Positions 37,196 through 48,969 of a stretch of DNA of 64,000 nt are shown piece by piece. The position numbers and the translations under genes are program-made. The notes under the pieces are model-generated. The model worked only from the letters and a program-made list of their open reading frames with translations. It was not told the origin of the DNA and ran no database searches. The stretch is taken from positions 187,501-251,500 of the forward strand of contig JAKOON010000067.1 of the NCBI GenBank assembly GCA_022577435.1, written 5' to 3'. The stretch comes from Embiotoca jacksoni (Eukaryota; Chordata; Actinopteri; Embiotocidae). Within the stretch, counting starts at the first letter, position 1. The number at the start of each line of letters is the position of its first letter.

Positions 37196-37279
37196 GTATT
37201 GGTTTCTCTTGAAACAGGACATTTCCCGTCAAAGATCCGTCTTCTTACCGGGCTTGGCTGTCTCCACGTCCTCTGGCAT
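32735..37279 (-). CDS. nr1d2: nuclear receptor subfamily 1 group D member 2 (REV-ERB beta)
   Basis: Eight coding exons (minus): 37249-37279, 35176-35412, 34976-35064, 34739-34883, 33875-34614, 33598-33783, 33063-33273, 32735-32934; total 1839 nt, 612 aa. It is a heme-binding transcriptional repressor of the circadian clock that acts in the nucleus on RORE sites. The exon 3-4 DNA-binding domain has two zinc modules (CKVCGDVASGFHYGVHAC, P-box CEGCKGFF) and the GRIPKREKQR extension in exon 5. Exon 5 also encodes a Ser-rich hinge. Exons 6-8 form the ligand-binding domain, ending SEELLSFKVHP without helix 12, as is usual for REV-ERB. The heme ligands known for human NR1D2 have counterparts here: Cys in LVCPM (about 416) and His in NNVHSEE (about 601). 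The N terminus MPEDVETAKP differs from human. The C terminus fits NR1D2 rather than NR1D1. The teleost a or b ohnologue is not decided. Confidence 0.95.
35972..35979. promoter_or_regulatory. perfect D-box (PAR bZIP palindrome) in nr1d2 intron 1
   Basis: TTACGTAA is the palindromic site bound by DBP/TEF/HLF and NFIL3. It lies in intron 1 of nr1d2. REV-ERB genes are known to receive D-box input, but function here is inferred from sequence only. Confidence 0.45.
36343..36616. promoter_or_regulatory. nr1d2: candidate internal promoter/enhancer of nr1d2 with E-boxes, RORE and CCAAT boxes
   Basis: In this GC-rich part of intron 1 I see CACGTG E-boxes at 36343-36348 and 36469-36474. A RORE-like GATCTAGGTCA at 36432-36442 matches 10 of 11 consensus positions. 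There is an AACGTG at 36514-36519, a TACGTCAC at 36535-36542, and NF-Y-type GACCAAT sites at 36555-36561 and 36610-36616. CLOCK:BMAL1 acts through E-boxes and ROR/REV-ERB through ROREs. The density suggests an alternative promoter or clock enhancer, but no first exon was identified. Confidence 0.45.
37160..37192. repeat. (CA)n microsatellite
   Basis: A CG/CA alternating tract located between the candidate intronic regulatory block and exon 1 of nr1d2. Confidence 0.9.
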
Positions 37280-37860
37280 CTTCGTCCGAGGAAGGAAAAA
37301 AAAAAGAATCTCCCAACAAACTGAACTCAACTTGTCACGAAAAAAAACCCCCAAAAAAAACCCCCAAAAAACAACGACGGAGATTAAAGTCGATGGCGAG
37401 CGAGTAAAAAGACGGAGCTCATATCAGGGATCCGTTTCGGGGAACGAGTCTGCGGGGTCCTCCTGCGAGAGATCGGGTCGGGAACGAACGGCCGGCTCGG
37501 AGGAACTCCCCCCTTGTTGTGCGACTGCGGGTTCGTCAGGAGAACTAAATGTTCTCAATAGCGGGGCGCGCCCATGTGACCCGTTTGTCGGCCACGCCCC
37601 TCCGCCCGGCCGCTCGAGCCGCTTTAACCCAGTGACACACTTTCAGGACGCCGGAGGGGGCGGAGCCAAAGCGCCGCGGCGACGTAAGAGAGGAACGGTA
37701 ACACAGCGGTCACGTTGCAGACGCAACGTGAAGTGGAGAGCAAGTACGGGCCGGCACGGCGAAGCTGCGTGCGTTCACGAGGTGAACCGGAGAGCCTTCC
37801 GCTTGGAGGCATTTCTGCACAACGCAGCCGGAGGAGGAGCAGGAGGAGGAGGAGGAGGAG
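37280..37860 (-). promoter_or_regulatory. nr1d2: CpG-rich 5' region of nr1d2
   Basis: CpG-rich sequence upstream of the start codon includes GC boxes (GCCACGCCCCTCC near 37590, GGGGGCGGAGCC near 37660). An exact inverted repeat CACGTTGC-AGAC-GCAACGTG lies at 37711-37730, in which each arm holds an E'-box (CACGTT). The transcription start is not determined. Confidence 0.5.
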
Positions 37861-37879
37861 CACGTTTTCAGGCCCTTCA

Positions 37880-38930
37880 CCGCAGTAAAAGTACAAACAA
37901 TACACAGTGGAGCTACTTTACTACGCGTAAAAGTCCTGCGTTCAAAACTGTACTTGAATAAGAGTATTAGAAGCTGTGCTTAAATATAAGTATTAGACGA
38001 AAATAATAATCAAAAGTATCGAAGGTAAATGTACGAATGACAAACTGTGAAAATACTCTACTACAAGTACTACATTCAAAACTGTACTTGAATACAAGTA
38101 TTTGAAGAAAATAATAGAATCAAAAGTAAATGTACTAATGCCAAACTGTGAAAATACGCTACTACAAGTACTCCATTCAAAACTGTACTTGAATACAAGT
38201 ATTTGAAGAAAATAATAGAGTATGTATCAAAGGTAAAAGTATTGATTCCACAGTGAAACTTCTTTACTACAAGTAAAAGTACTACATTCAAAACTGTACT
38301 TGAATAAGAGTATGAGAAGCTGTACTTAAATATAAGTATTAGACGAAAATAATAATCAAAAGTATCAAAGGTAAAAGTACGAATGACAAACTGTAAAAAT
38401 ACTCCACTACGAGTAAAAAGTACTACATTAAAAACTGTACTTGAATACAAGTATTTGTAGAAAAAAATAGAATCAAAGGTAAATGTACTAATGCCAAACT
38501 GTGAAAATACTCTACTACAAGTACTCCATTCAAAACTGTACTTGAATACAAGTATTAGAAGAAAATAATAGAGTATGTATCAAAGGTAAAAGTACTGATT
38601 CCACAGTGAAACTTCTTTACTACAAGTAAAAGTACTGCATTCAAAACTGTACTTGAATACAAGTATTAGTAGAAAAAAATACTCAAAGAATCAAAGGTAA
38701 AAGTACTAATACCATACTGTGAAAATACTGCACTACAAGTAAAAGTACTGTAATCCAAACTGTACTTAAATACAAGTATTAGAAGAAAGAAATACTCAAA
38801 GTATCAAAGGTGAAAGTATTAATACCACATTGTGAAACTACTCTCCTATAAGTAAAAGTACTACATTCAAAACAGTACTTGAATGCAAGTATTAGAACAA
38901 ACAAATACTCAAAAGTATATATTCTTTTAC
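37880..38930. repeat. tandem satellite-like repeat, about 100-136 bp units
   Basis: Units of the type AAAAGTACTACATTC-AAAACTGTACTTGAATACAAGTATT... recur at about 38081, 38181, 38297, 38433, 38537, 38648, 38759 and 38871. The spacing varies from 100 to 136 bp. All six frames are broken, so it is not coding. Confidence 0.9.
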
Positions 38931-39739
38931 TACTCTGAAAGATCGTCGTGTGTTTGGATCGTTTCCGTTCTGTAAGAACCACATATCTCCAAAAAGTTTC
39001 TTAAAAAAAACACATTTTCCAGCGAATCCGAGTGAAACGGTTTATTTCCCCTGAAAAGTAATTGAATTTTCTCGGCCCGTGAAGGAACATAGAGTCCTTC
39101 TGTTCATCAGAACAATCCTCTCAAAACCACCCAATTTCGAGAGACATGTTTTTTTGTTTTTTTACTGGACAGAAAGAACAACTGTCGTCTTAGAAGTAAC
39201 CAAAGCTGTCAGACAAACGTAGAGGAGTAAAACGTTCGATGTTTTACCTCTGAGTTTTAGAACAGCAGGAGTATGAGGTATGCATTAAGTGGAAGTACAA
39301 ATACCTCAGATTTGTGTTTTTTTTTCATACAGTACTCGAGTAAATGTACTTGGTTACATTCCACCACCGCTCTGTGACGCTGTGCCGAACGGATCGCGTG
39401 TGAAACCACGTCATCAGGACGTCTCCGTGTGTCCAACACCTGGCAGCTGAAGAACATAATGTGGTCAGAACATGATGTCCTCGGCAGAAATTCGACATGT
39501 TAGCTTGCACATAATGATGTTTATTATGATTACTGCCTCGTAAATCGCGGCTTTTTTATTTTTTTTTACGCTCAGCTGCACACTGGCTGATGGGAATGTA
39601 AAAATAATGAACTTTTCCACGACAGATAACCGAATGAATCTTGTTTAAATCATGTTTGGGATTTGACGCTGCACGTGTGTTTTCAAAATAAGTCAACTAT
39701 CAACTTTTGGGAAATAAAAGGATCAAATATATAAAGGCC
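38931..39739. other. non-repetitive spacer between satellite blocks
   Basis: No gene is recognised. Two short stretches with AGTACTCGAG and AATGTACTTGG near 39330-39350 resemble the satellite unit. Confidence 0.5.
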
Positions 39740-40060
39740 TACACGTAAAAGTACTACATTCAAAACTGTACTTGAATACAAGTATTACAAGAACAAAATA
39801 CTCGAAAGTATCGAAGGTAAAAGCACTAATACCATACTGTGAAAATACTCCACTACGAGTAAAAGTACTGTAATCTAAACTGTACTTAAATAAAAGTTTT
39901 AGAAGAAACAAATACTCAAAAGTATCAAAGGTAAAAGTACTAATACTGCACTGTGAAAATACTCCACTACAAGTAAAAGTCCTGCATTCAAAACCTTACT
40001 GAAGTATAAGTATATATACGTATGATCTATACTTAATGTATCAAAAGTAAAAGTACACAA
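39740..40060. repeat. second block of the satellite-like repeat
   Basis: Three more units of the 37880-38930 repeat (ACTACATTCAAAACTGTACTTG and similar). Confidence 0.85.
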
Positions 40061-41074
40061 TGCAGTAAATGCTTCCTGTTCTTGGATTAAAACAAAATAC
40101 ATCTGGGTGTTGCAGAAAAAGAAAAAGAAAAAGAAAAGCTGAGCAGATATTATTAGATTTTGTGCATGAATGCATGTTAATGGTTCAGACGGAGAGAAAA
40201 GAAGAACTGAGGAGTTTATGTTTTTTTCGACGGGTCTCCTTTGACTTCCTTGTGTGTGGACTTCACACCGATGTGCCGAATCATCGATTAATTGTCCTTC
40301 ATCAACAGAAATTGATTTCTTTGAGGCGCCTGTCGTCCTTACGAAAATGAGTTTTCATTATTTGTGTCCGTTGCAGACGACGCGATGCACGCCGTCCACC
40401 TGACTTTGACGTCTTGAGGTCACAGGACCTCCGTGATCGACATACTTCATATACTTTGACCCCCGCAGCGCACTTGTATTTAATGAGCAGCGGTATTTCC
40501 ATCTTTGGCACGCTAAAAGCATTATCTTCACGGTCGGTGCAGCTCGGGCTCAACAAAGCTGTGAAAGGAACTAAAATCGTGCCGACTTGCTTCCGTATCA
40601 ACTCCAACACAAAGAGGGATTATTATCGTCATGCGTTTTAAAAACAGTCTGAAAATAAGAGGCGTTGCCGTAATAACTGGTTGCTTGTTAAGGTGATAGC
40701 TTTCTTTTTCGCCCAGAGAGTTCAAAAACTTGTCATGATCGTGTTGTAATAAACATGTTGGCCACTGGGGGGCTCTGCAGTGAAATCAGAAACATCATGG
40801 TCACTTTTAGCGTCTATAAGCCGCATATATGAACATTAAACACGACAAGAGTCGATGTCAAACTCCCGGACTTTCACTGACTAAAAAGCGGAAATTTCAT
40901 GACCTATAATGAACAGGAAAACAGGATACGGTTGTGCTGAGCAGACATAAAAAACAAAAACAAAAACTTTCCTGATTAAAAACAGGCTGCTAATAAGCTA
41001 CATTTTTTTGTATTTCTGTCAGTGACCTCTAAAATAAAAACAAGGAGGCGGACACGACTTCCTTTCCATTGTGT
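40061..41074. other. intergenic between nr1d2 and ube2e1
   Basis: No coding exon is recognised. In mammals NKIRAS1 and RPL15 lie between UBE2E1 and NR1D2, and I find no trace of either here. Short open frames on both strands lack domains and splice support. Confidence 0.5.
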
Positions 41075-41077
41075 TCC

Positions 41078-41238
41078 TTTATTACCATATTTGTGGAGAT
41101 AACTTAATCAGGAAGCAAAAAATATACCAGACAATAAAGTACTAAAAATCTGAGATAGAAATAACCCCTCCGACACAAACGACCCAGATCCCACCCTCCT
41201 CCTCCTCCTCTTCGTCCTCCTCCTCTTCCTCGCTGGGT
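41078..41238 (-). other. ube2e1: ube2e1 3' UTR (proposed)
   Basis: A minus-strand AATAAA at 41078-41083 lies about 160 bases after the ube2e1 stop codon. A CT-rich (minus: GAGG) tract lies between. A longer UTR cannot be excluded. Confidence 0.5.
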
Positions 41239-42668
41239 TTATGTGGCGTATCGCTTCGTCCACTGTTTGGCTGTGCGGTCATGCTCCGCTCTGTTAGTCG
41301 TGTACTGGGTGGCGATGCTTCCCACCAGGGGATCAGCTGAGGCGGGAAAAAATAAATAAATATATATATACATGTTTCACGTTAACTTCATCTGCACGTA
41401 AAAGTACGAATAGTCCAAAAAAACTCAAAACCAAATCGGAGGCGATCGAAAGAGTTTTTAAACAAGTTCCCCGTTTTTAATACTACTTTAATTTACCTGT
41501 TTCAAAATAAGAGCGTGTTTTTTTTTTTTTAAATTTTACATTAAATAGTAAAATATTTGAGCAGAGTCTCAAATCTTTACTGAAAGCAGCGCGTCGACTG
41601 TGGGACTGAACGAGTCTCCATCTGCGGCTCCAAGAGGCTGGTAAAATGTAAATAAATAAAAAAAAACACTCCCCGGTGGCCTTTGCTCCGAGCAGCAAAG
41701 TCCATTTATAAACCAGAATAGGACGTCAGAGAAAACACAGCGGGTTTCCTGTCAAAACATTTACAAGACTTGAGTTTCAGGTTTGTGTTGATTTGTAAAA
41801 CCATAGAAAGTGTTGTTTTAGGGGCTTCAAAGGGGATTTAAAAATCACTTTTCTGAACCAGCTCCTCTGAAACACTCTTGTTCACTCGAGTGTTTTTACT
41901 TCTGATCCAGTTTCAAGCTGCAAAAAAAAAGCAGCCAGAGGAACGAGCGAAAACTGAAACGATTCCGTCTCCCTGTTTGTTGCAGCAAACTGAGCACGTA
42001 ATAAAAAAAAACAACAACAAACAACCGCTAAAGGCCCTTCAACGCTGGCTGTCAAAGCTCCAAACAATGTGGATCTTTGGTGACCAAAAACAGCCGGCGG
42101 CAAAACTCAGACTGTGTCAGAAGTTTAGGATCAAGTTCTCACAGTTTGACGTCAACAACTCATTGGGAAAAAAAACAACAAACAAACAAACCAGAAAAGA
42201 TGGCGCTGTAAAGAAATTAAAAAATTAAAAAAAGGGGGAAAACTTTGCGCAGCTGGAAGATGGATGAGCTGCTTCGCTCTTTTAGTTTTTTCAATGTCGA
42301 CGCGTCTCTCTCCGTCTTACCTGGGTTGCAGTCTGTGAGCAGGGAGCAGATGGACAGCAGCACCTTGGAGATGGTGAGGGCGGGGCTCCAGTTGTCCTTC
42401 AGGATGTCCAGACAGATCACACCCTGACTGTTGATGTTGCAGTGGTAGATCCTCGTACGGAAAGTTACCTGCAGACACACAACAACAACAACATGTTTAT
42501 TTATTCATTGGTCTTACTTTTTTTTTTTAAGAATTTTTTTTATCCATCTTATTTCATTGGATACGTATTTGTCATTTTCTTCTCTCAGTGTGCACCTTTC
42601 TTTTTCCCAAACTGTGTTTCTATGCTGCTGTGATGACAAAATTTCCCCACTGTGGGATTAATAAAGTC

Positions 42669-42736
<68 letters not shown>

Positions 42737-44102
42737 AAAGCAGTTATTAAAAGAGGACATGCAACCCCTGAAAATGAATTTACCGTGAGACTTTTTATCG
42801 ACAGTTGATTCTATGATTTTAAAGCAAGCAGTCACACATTTCAGAAAATTGGAAGAATTGAGGACTATTCAGTTTAGTATTGGACCGCAGAGACCGAACT
42901 TGCTTGTATTTGTCTGGAGACCCCCAAAAAACACAACAACAAAAACCACCCTCTGCTGGCCGAATACAGGTACTACAGCTGCAAGGAAACATGATCACGA
43001 AAGGAAAATCCCTTTTTGCTTATCAGTACACAGATCCACCGTCAACACAAGTGCTGAAACTCAGGAGCATAAAAGTCCCCAAACACACAAAAAATACAGC
43101 GTAATGTATTCTTGTTTGAGTAATGTTGGATAAAACGTGCGTTCAGGCTGCTGGAAATTGAAATTCGTACGCTACATTTCAATGAACGGACGTTTTCAAC
43201 ATTTAACGCAGCTAGAAAAACCAGGCAGACGAGGCTAATTACCAAGTAGCGTATTTTTTTGGGGCATATTTTCTTCCCTTAACCACAAACGCTGCCACGT
43301 CAACATTACGCCAAACCTACGTCTCAGAGCTTTGGAAAAAAACAACAAAAAAAAAAAACTCCCACAATTCCACAGGGGAGGATATTCCCACCTCGACGAG
43401 CCTTTAAGGTGTATTATCCTGCTTCGGATGCTCAAAACTTTCCCGACTCCCCAGCTGCTCTTGAACGCAGCATTAAGAAAAAAGACACGTTTCGAAATGA
43501 TTTAAGAATAATTCAAGGAAAAAAATTCTAAATTTAAAAAAGACATTATAAACAAACTAAAGAAGAAGAAATTTAAGAAAATTACAAAATTGAATGCAGC
43601 ACCCGTCTTTTTATTTGGGGGGGGGGGGTACCTTGGGGGGTTTGAAGGGGTAGTCGGGCGTGAAGGCGATGTCCAGGAAGAAGACCCCTCCCTCGTACAC
43701 GGAGCCCGGCGGTCCCAGGATGGTCGACCTCCACTCGTAGATGTTGTCTCCTTTGGGGCCGGCGCTGCGGGGCAGAAAACACGCCACAAATCATCTCAAC
43801 GCGGTAAAATACGTTCGGATCATTTATTGATTTAATTTTTTTGTCTTCATCAATAATCCAGAAGAGGAAAAAACACAAACACAAACAACAACAACAATGT
43901 GCCGTTACAAAGTTCATCTCATCTACACACACACACACATGAAACGCACACAGCAAAAACACACATTCATGAATAAATCAAATCAAAGAGGGATTTAAAA
44001 AAAAAATTTTTTTTTAAAAAAGACACCCACACCGAGTATCAGATTGAGATCGGCATCAATGGCAGTAATGAATGCAGTGTGAACTACAGTATGAGGGTCA
44101 TT

Positions 44103-44149
<47 letters not shown>

Positions 44150-45052
44150 CGTGATGAATCACAGTACACAGAATCCCCCAATTCAAGATCTGCCTGATAT
44201 ATTTCATTAAAGGGAAGTTCCCACCAAAAGAAAAATGTAAAGAGCACTTGTGGTGAAGTTGATACTGTAAGAAACATTTCCAGTATTTTTGAAGCTCTGG
44301 GAATCAAGACCAAGAAAATCCCATCAGGGACTTCTTTTGAAGTGCGCTGCTTTATGATGGATTTCTTTCAATTTAAAAAAAAAAAGAAAAAAGAAAAGAA
44401 TAATTTGGCAGGTTTTCTGATCGTGCAAATAGTTTCAATATATCCCTCCTTCAAAATGTGGAGCGGTCAAAGTTTCCCCTTGTGCATCATTCAGAAGATG
44501 ATTAAGTTCAAGGATAAAATCCCCGGCGACGTGCCGACGCGTCATGATCTGTAATCTGCATTGATTTTTTTTTTTTTCTTCCTCAAAGCGGCGCAGCTTT
44601 TATCCCTCTTACACGCAGTCTTGAGCCTCTTGAGGGTTCGTGAGTACAAGACATTTGTACAGAAGATTTCAAAAACCGTCTTTAATGTTTAAACTGAGCA
44701 GCAGAGATGATTACAGCTCCGCAAGGAATTCATATGTTCTCATTATTTGATAAAGTGGATTTAGTTCATATAGAGGTGGAAAGATTAGGAGTAAATTCAT
44801 CAACAACTAATTTATAAGCAACTATTTTGCACATTTAAGGTGCAAAATTTTATGTTCGGTTTTTAGTTTGGCGTAACGTTTATCATCTTGGTTTTTAAGT
44901 TTTAATTGTTGTCTTTATTTGCTGTGTTTATTATATTTTACTGATTTGTACCTATTGATTTTTAACAAGTCATTTTGTTATAGTCATTTTATGTCTCTCG
45001 TTTCCTTTCATCTGTATTTTATTATTGTTAAACTTATTGTTCTGTTTGTTTG

Positions 45053-45096
<44 letters not shown>

Positions 45097-47575
45097 TTTG
45101 TTCTCATGTGAAGCTCTGTGGGCTGAATCCTTGTATGAAAGGTGGTAATAGAAATAAACCAGAGTTGAGTTTTGGGATTTCAGCATCTCTGTGTGAAGAT
45201 TTGCGGTTTCTTTCTCTAAATAATAAATGTTTGTGATTTTTTTTTTAAGATCTGTTGCTCAGACAAAAAAAAAACCAACATGGTGTTAACATGTCACTTC
45301 ATACTTTAATCTGGAAAAATAAGTGGCAGATTAAGCAGTACTGAATTTGGCACTAAAAATTAACTTGAATATATCGCCCCCTTGTGGACATTTGTGTATT
45401 ACATTAAACAGATTATCATAAAACAGCAGGCACTGAATTAAACATGGTTTTAAGGCAGGTTGTATTTTAAGCTGTCACACAGCGCTGTTGTAATTAGTCC
45501 ATTATGAACTAACCGTCCTGACCTATTTGTAAATTCATCACTTGTGTTTTGTCCTTCATTGTCGGAGCTTTTCAGCTGCAGTCATGCATCTTTAATCCAT
45601 GATTTAGGCCATTAAATTAACCCGACAACTTCATCATGCTTCAGTCAGAGACACAAATCACCTGTTCAGTCACTTAGTCCTTTTTCAGTTGAGTCTGTTG
45701 TTTGTGTTTCCTTTCCACCTCTTTATTTGTTGGCGTTTGTCAAGTTTTGACTGTTAAAATTGTTTACTGTTTCTGCATAAGAACATAGTTGAATATCAGC
45801 CCACAGAGAAAAAGATAACTGATTACTGTATTAATAAAAGCAAAACTGTTTTTGTTTTTTTTGTTTTGAACACTTTTGCTTCCCTGCAGCAAAAATAAAA
45901 GCTTCATTTCATGTTTATGAAAGGCGGCAGCCAGCAAACTGAAAATTCAACAGCTTTCCTCCCCCTGAACGATGCCTGTTGTTTAATGCATGAGGAAAAA
46001 AGTCTGAAGCAAAGTGGCAGCAGTGACAACAACATGTAGAAACATATTGTAGTTTTAAGGCTGTGACTGAGAATAAATATCAACTTGTTTTTCTTTCATT
46101 TATCAGCAGATACCCAGACGGTGTTGATTTTTTTTTTTTTTTTAACAAAATAAATCACAGTAAAACAGGTGCAGATTGATCATTTATTTTCATCATTACG
46201 TTCTCAGCCAATTATTTTATGAAATTTTCAAAATCCAAAATATTCAGTTTATCTCCCTTTAAATGAATTTAAATCTGAAAAATGTCATTATTTGAGAATC
46301 AAATGTTTGCTTTTGTGCTTTAAAACAACTAAATATTCTTATTTGTATTAACAAATCCATTTTAATATTCTGTCTATCAGCTCCAAATAGCCTTTCCGTT
46401 GTAATTTATACTTTTGGTTTTGGATCCATCCATCTTACACAAACTTACAGCTACTTCAAATGGAAAAAAAAAATAAAAAATAAGCATTATATATTTTAAA
46501 AAGGTCCACGGGCTGAACGTGTTTGCAATTTCTCAGGTGCAAGATAGTTTTGGATGGACTAAAAAGCAAAACAATTGCAGAATTATTAATAGACCCGAGT
46601 CGTAGTGATGTACAAAGACTTACTGTATCTCATCGATTCACATCTAATGTTGTAGAAATATCTCCATGTATTGTTAAATAAAGTGAAGTTATCGACACTG
46701 AAGGATCAAGAAATGTGGAGTTCGGATGGAGTTCAGGTTTTAACAACATCCGCCATAAAAAAAAATAAATAATAAAAACGGTCCGATTACTGACGAAGAA
46801 CACGACTGGATAGAAATCTAAAAGCTTTCAACAAACAAACTTAACAGCTTTTAAATCACAATGAAACTCACCTGCAGTTTGGCGGGGGGTCCAGCGTGAT
46901 GTCGGCCAGCTCTTTCTGAATCCTGCACACAAGAGAACCAAAAATCAGCTGCGGCACAATCACATCCCCAAGAACTCAAAACAAAACAACGCAAGAGCTT
47001 TATTTATCCAAATCACTTCACAATAACGCAAAATCCCTCCGAGGGTGGCTTATGTTGTGATTTGTTGGTAAAAACGAATAAAATTGAGTCGATCCAAATT
47101 TACAGCCGGAGAGAGGAATCAGATTATCCGCCCGAACCCTACAACCCGCCAGCAAATCACATTTTACACCTTTTTAATGGTAAAGAAATTGAAATGATTT
47201 CCACATTTCAGAGGGTTCTTGAACTAACCGCGTGCACCGAACGCTTTCCATCCGGAAAAATAACCAACTTCGTGATAAAAAATTTAACTTTTTTTCCCTT
47301 CTTATCCGATTTATGACATAAAAACCGCATCATACTGCACCAAAGACGTCCGAGGTCTTCCTACTCCGAGACACGATCGCGAGTTCGATTTTTTTATTTA
47401 TTTTTAAATTGAATTCGTACCTTTTGGCGCTGGTGGAAAGCAGCTTGGAGGTCTTGCTCATGCTGGCTTTGCTCTCCCGTTTCTTCTTGCAAAGCGTGTC
47501 CCTCTGTCTGGTTTGGCTGGAGGAAGGTGGCGACGAGGAAGAGCTGGTGCTGGCACGGGAATCCTCATCCGACAT
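41239..47575 (-). CDS. ube2e1: ubiquitin-conjugating enzyme E2 E1
   Basis: Five coding exons (minus): 47421-47575, 46872-46922, 43632-43764, 42321-42468 and 41239-41336, giving 585 nt or 194 aa (human UBE2E1 is 193). It is a class III E2 that takes ubiquitin from E1 and passes it to E3 ligases. The N-terminal extension MSDEDSRASTSSSSS is Ser-rich and Lys-rich, typical of UBE2E1, with LLSTSAKRIQKELADI before the UBC fold. The fold carries the catalytic Cys in GVICLDIL and the YHCNINS stretch. I chose this start by similarity; an in-frame ATG further upstream (to 47644) would cross an apparent splice acceptor near 47610. In the last exon two positions that are hydrophobic in human are Thr (QYTTNRAEHDRTAKQW). 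Two exons are nucleotide-identical to those of the gene at 51.9-58.3 kb. Confidence 0.93.
42633..42738 (+). mobile_element. LINE/SINE 3' tail with (TCTA)n
   Basis: CCCCACTGTGGGATTAATAAAGTC followed by about 16 TATC units is the typical 3' end of fish non-LTR retroelements. Only the tail is recognised. It lies in an intron of ube2e1. Confidence 0.6.
43769..46871. other. ube2e1: large intron of ube2e1
   Basis: No further coding exon is seen. The intron contains (TG)n tracts at 44105-44148 and 45059-45093. A stretch near 45110-45160 resembles a retroelement tail (GAAGCTCTGTGGGCTGAATCC...). The remainder is AT-rich. Confidence 0.6.
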
Positions 47576-48639
47576 ACCGGTTTTTGGATTTGGAAGAAGA
47601 GCCGGACCCTGACGGGGGAAAGAGATTTGTAATTGATTATCCAACAGATGATAATCTTGCTCTTTAAACTACCATGTGTTGTGACTACCTTTTTTTTACT
47701 GGTTTACCAACAAACAAACAAACAAAAAAAGTCTATAAAAGGAAATTACAGCTTGTTCAGAATAGTTTCAACAAAAACAAAAACAAAAAGACATCACATT
47801 TAAAACCTATTGTGTTTTTTTAAAATCTGCTGGTTATCATCCTGATTTTAAATTTGGATTCTTGTTTTTGTCCAAAGGACTCCAACCTGCTTATTTGACT
47901 TGATTATTTAAAAAAGGAAGTTAAAGTAATTATGAGGAACCATCGAGCCTAAATGTCAACATTAGATGTCATTTTAAAGAGTCTATTTATAACCAGTTAA
48001 CGGGTGCAGCAGTAGGTAGGTGTGATGGAGAGGGACGAGTTCGTTTTTATTTATTTTTTAACGTTATTTTTTTTTTTTTTTTTTTTTTGTGTGTGACGGT
48101 TTTAAAACAAACTGCCGGTTACTTCGCTAGCCTTAGCTTTTATTTATTTATTTATTTTTAATTTATTTTTAAATCGCACCGTTCGCACGCGCACACCGAA
48201 GTTGAACCATTTCATGACGCTCATCTTCAACCTGCCGTTTATTTTGATTTATCAAATTAAAGGTTAGTTTACCTTTGATGGGGAGGACCCCCCCCCCCTC
48301 CTCCCCCTCCTCCTCCTCCTCGCGCAGGGCTACTGCTACCTGCTAACCCCCCTCCTCCACCCCCTACAGAGACTTCAGGCCCACCGACTTTCTGGCACGA
48401 GACGTGCGGTAATGTTCATCTCGTCGCCGCTCGTGCCGGTAACTCACGTTAACCGGGTGGAACCGAACCTCTGAAACGGAACAAGCGTGAAACGGCTCCA
48501 GACGATAACCGGGAACAGCTTCCCGCTTCCAGCACGTAGTCGGAGCCCATTTTTCCGCGTGCGACCAACTAAACCGTCTCACTTTTTGTTGTTGTTGTTG
48601 TTGTTGTTGTTGTTTCTGGTTGTTTGCTTCCTTGCAGCG

Positions 48640-48965
48640 TGCGTCCGAAACTGAAGCCTTTCGGCCGGGAACGCACACACACGCGCACGCAGGGCGGAGA
48701 GGGGAGTCCGGCGCTCTGCCAAACAAACACGGAGAAATCCGCCGCCGTGGAGCGCCTGTTTCGGTTCGAAGAACTTACCCGCTCTATTGTGTCTGGACCT
48801 CCGGACCTCTGGACCTCTGGACCTCCGGACCTCCGGACCTCCGGACCTCCGCCACCGTCGAGGCTGGCTGGTGCCTCGTCGCCCCTCTGCGGAACGGAAG
48901 TAGCGCAGCGCGGCTGCGGCTGAGACGGCGCCGGTGCTGCTCTGGAAACAGGACGGCTCCGCACC
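48640..48965 (-). promoter_or_regulatory. ube2e1: CpG-rich promoter and noncoding first exon of ube2e1
   Basis: On the minus strand a strong donor GTAAGT (48773-48778) follows a CpG-rich stretch from about 48960 to 48779. This fits a 5' UTR exon joined to the acceptor near 47610. A short tandem array of GGACCTCC/GGACCTCT units spans 48795-48850. Start site and exact exon limits are inferred. Confidence 0.5.
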
Positions 48966-48969
48966 GAGC

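Noticed and set aside
37128..37961. 277-codon open frame over the nr1d2 promoter
   Set aside because: Begins in a CA microsatellite and runs through CpG-rich promoter into satellite; no recognisable protein features.
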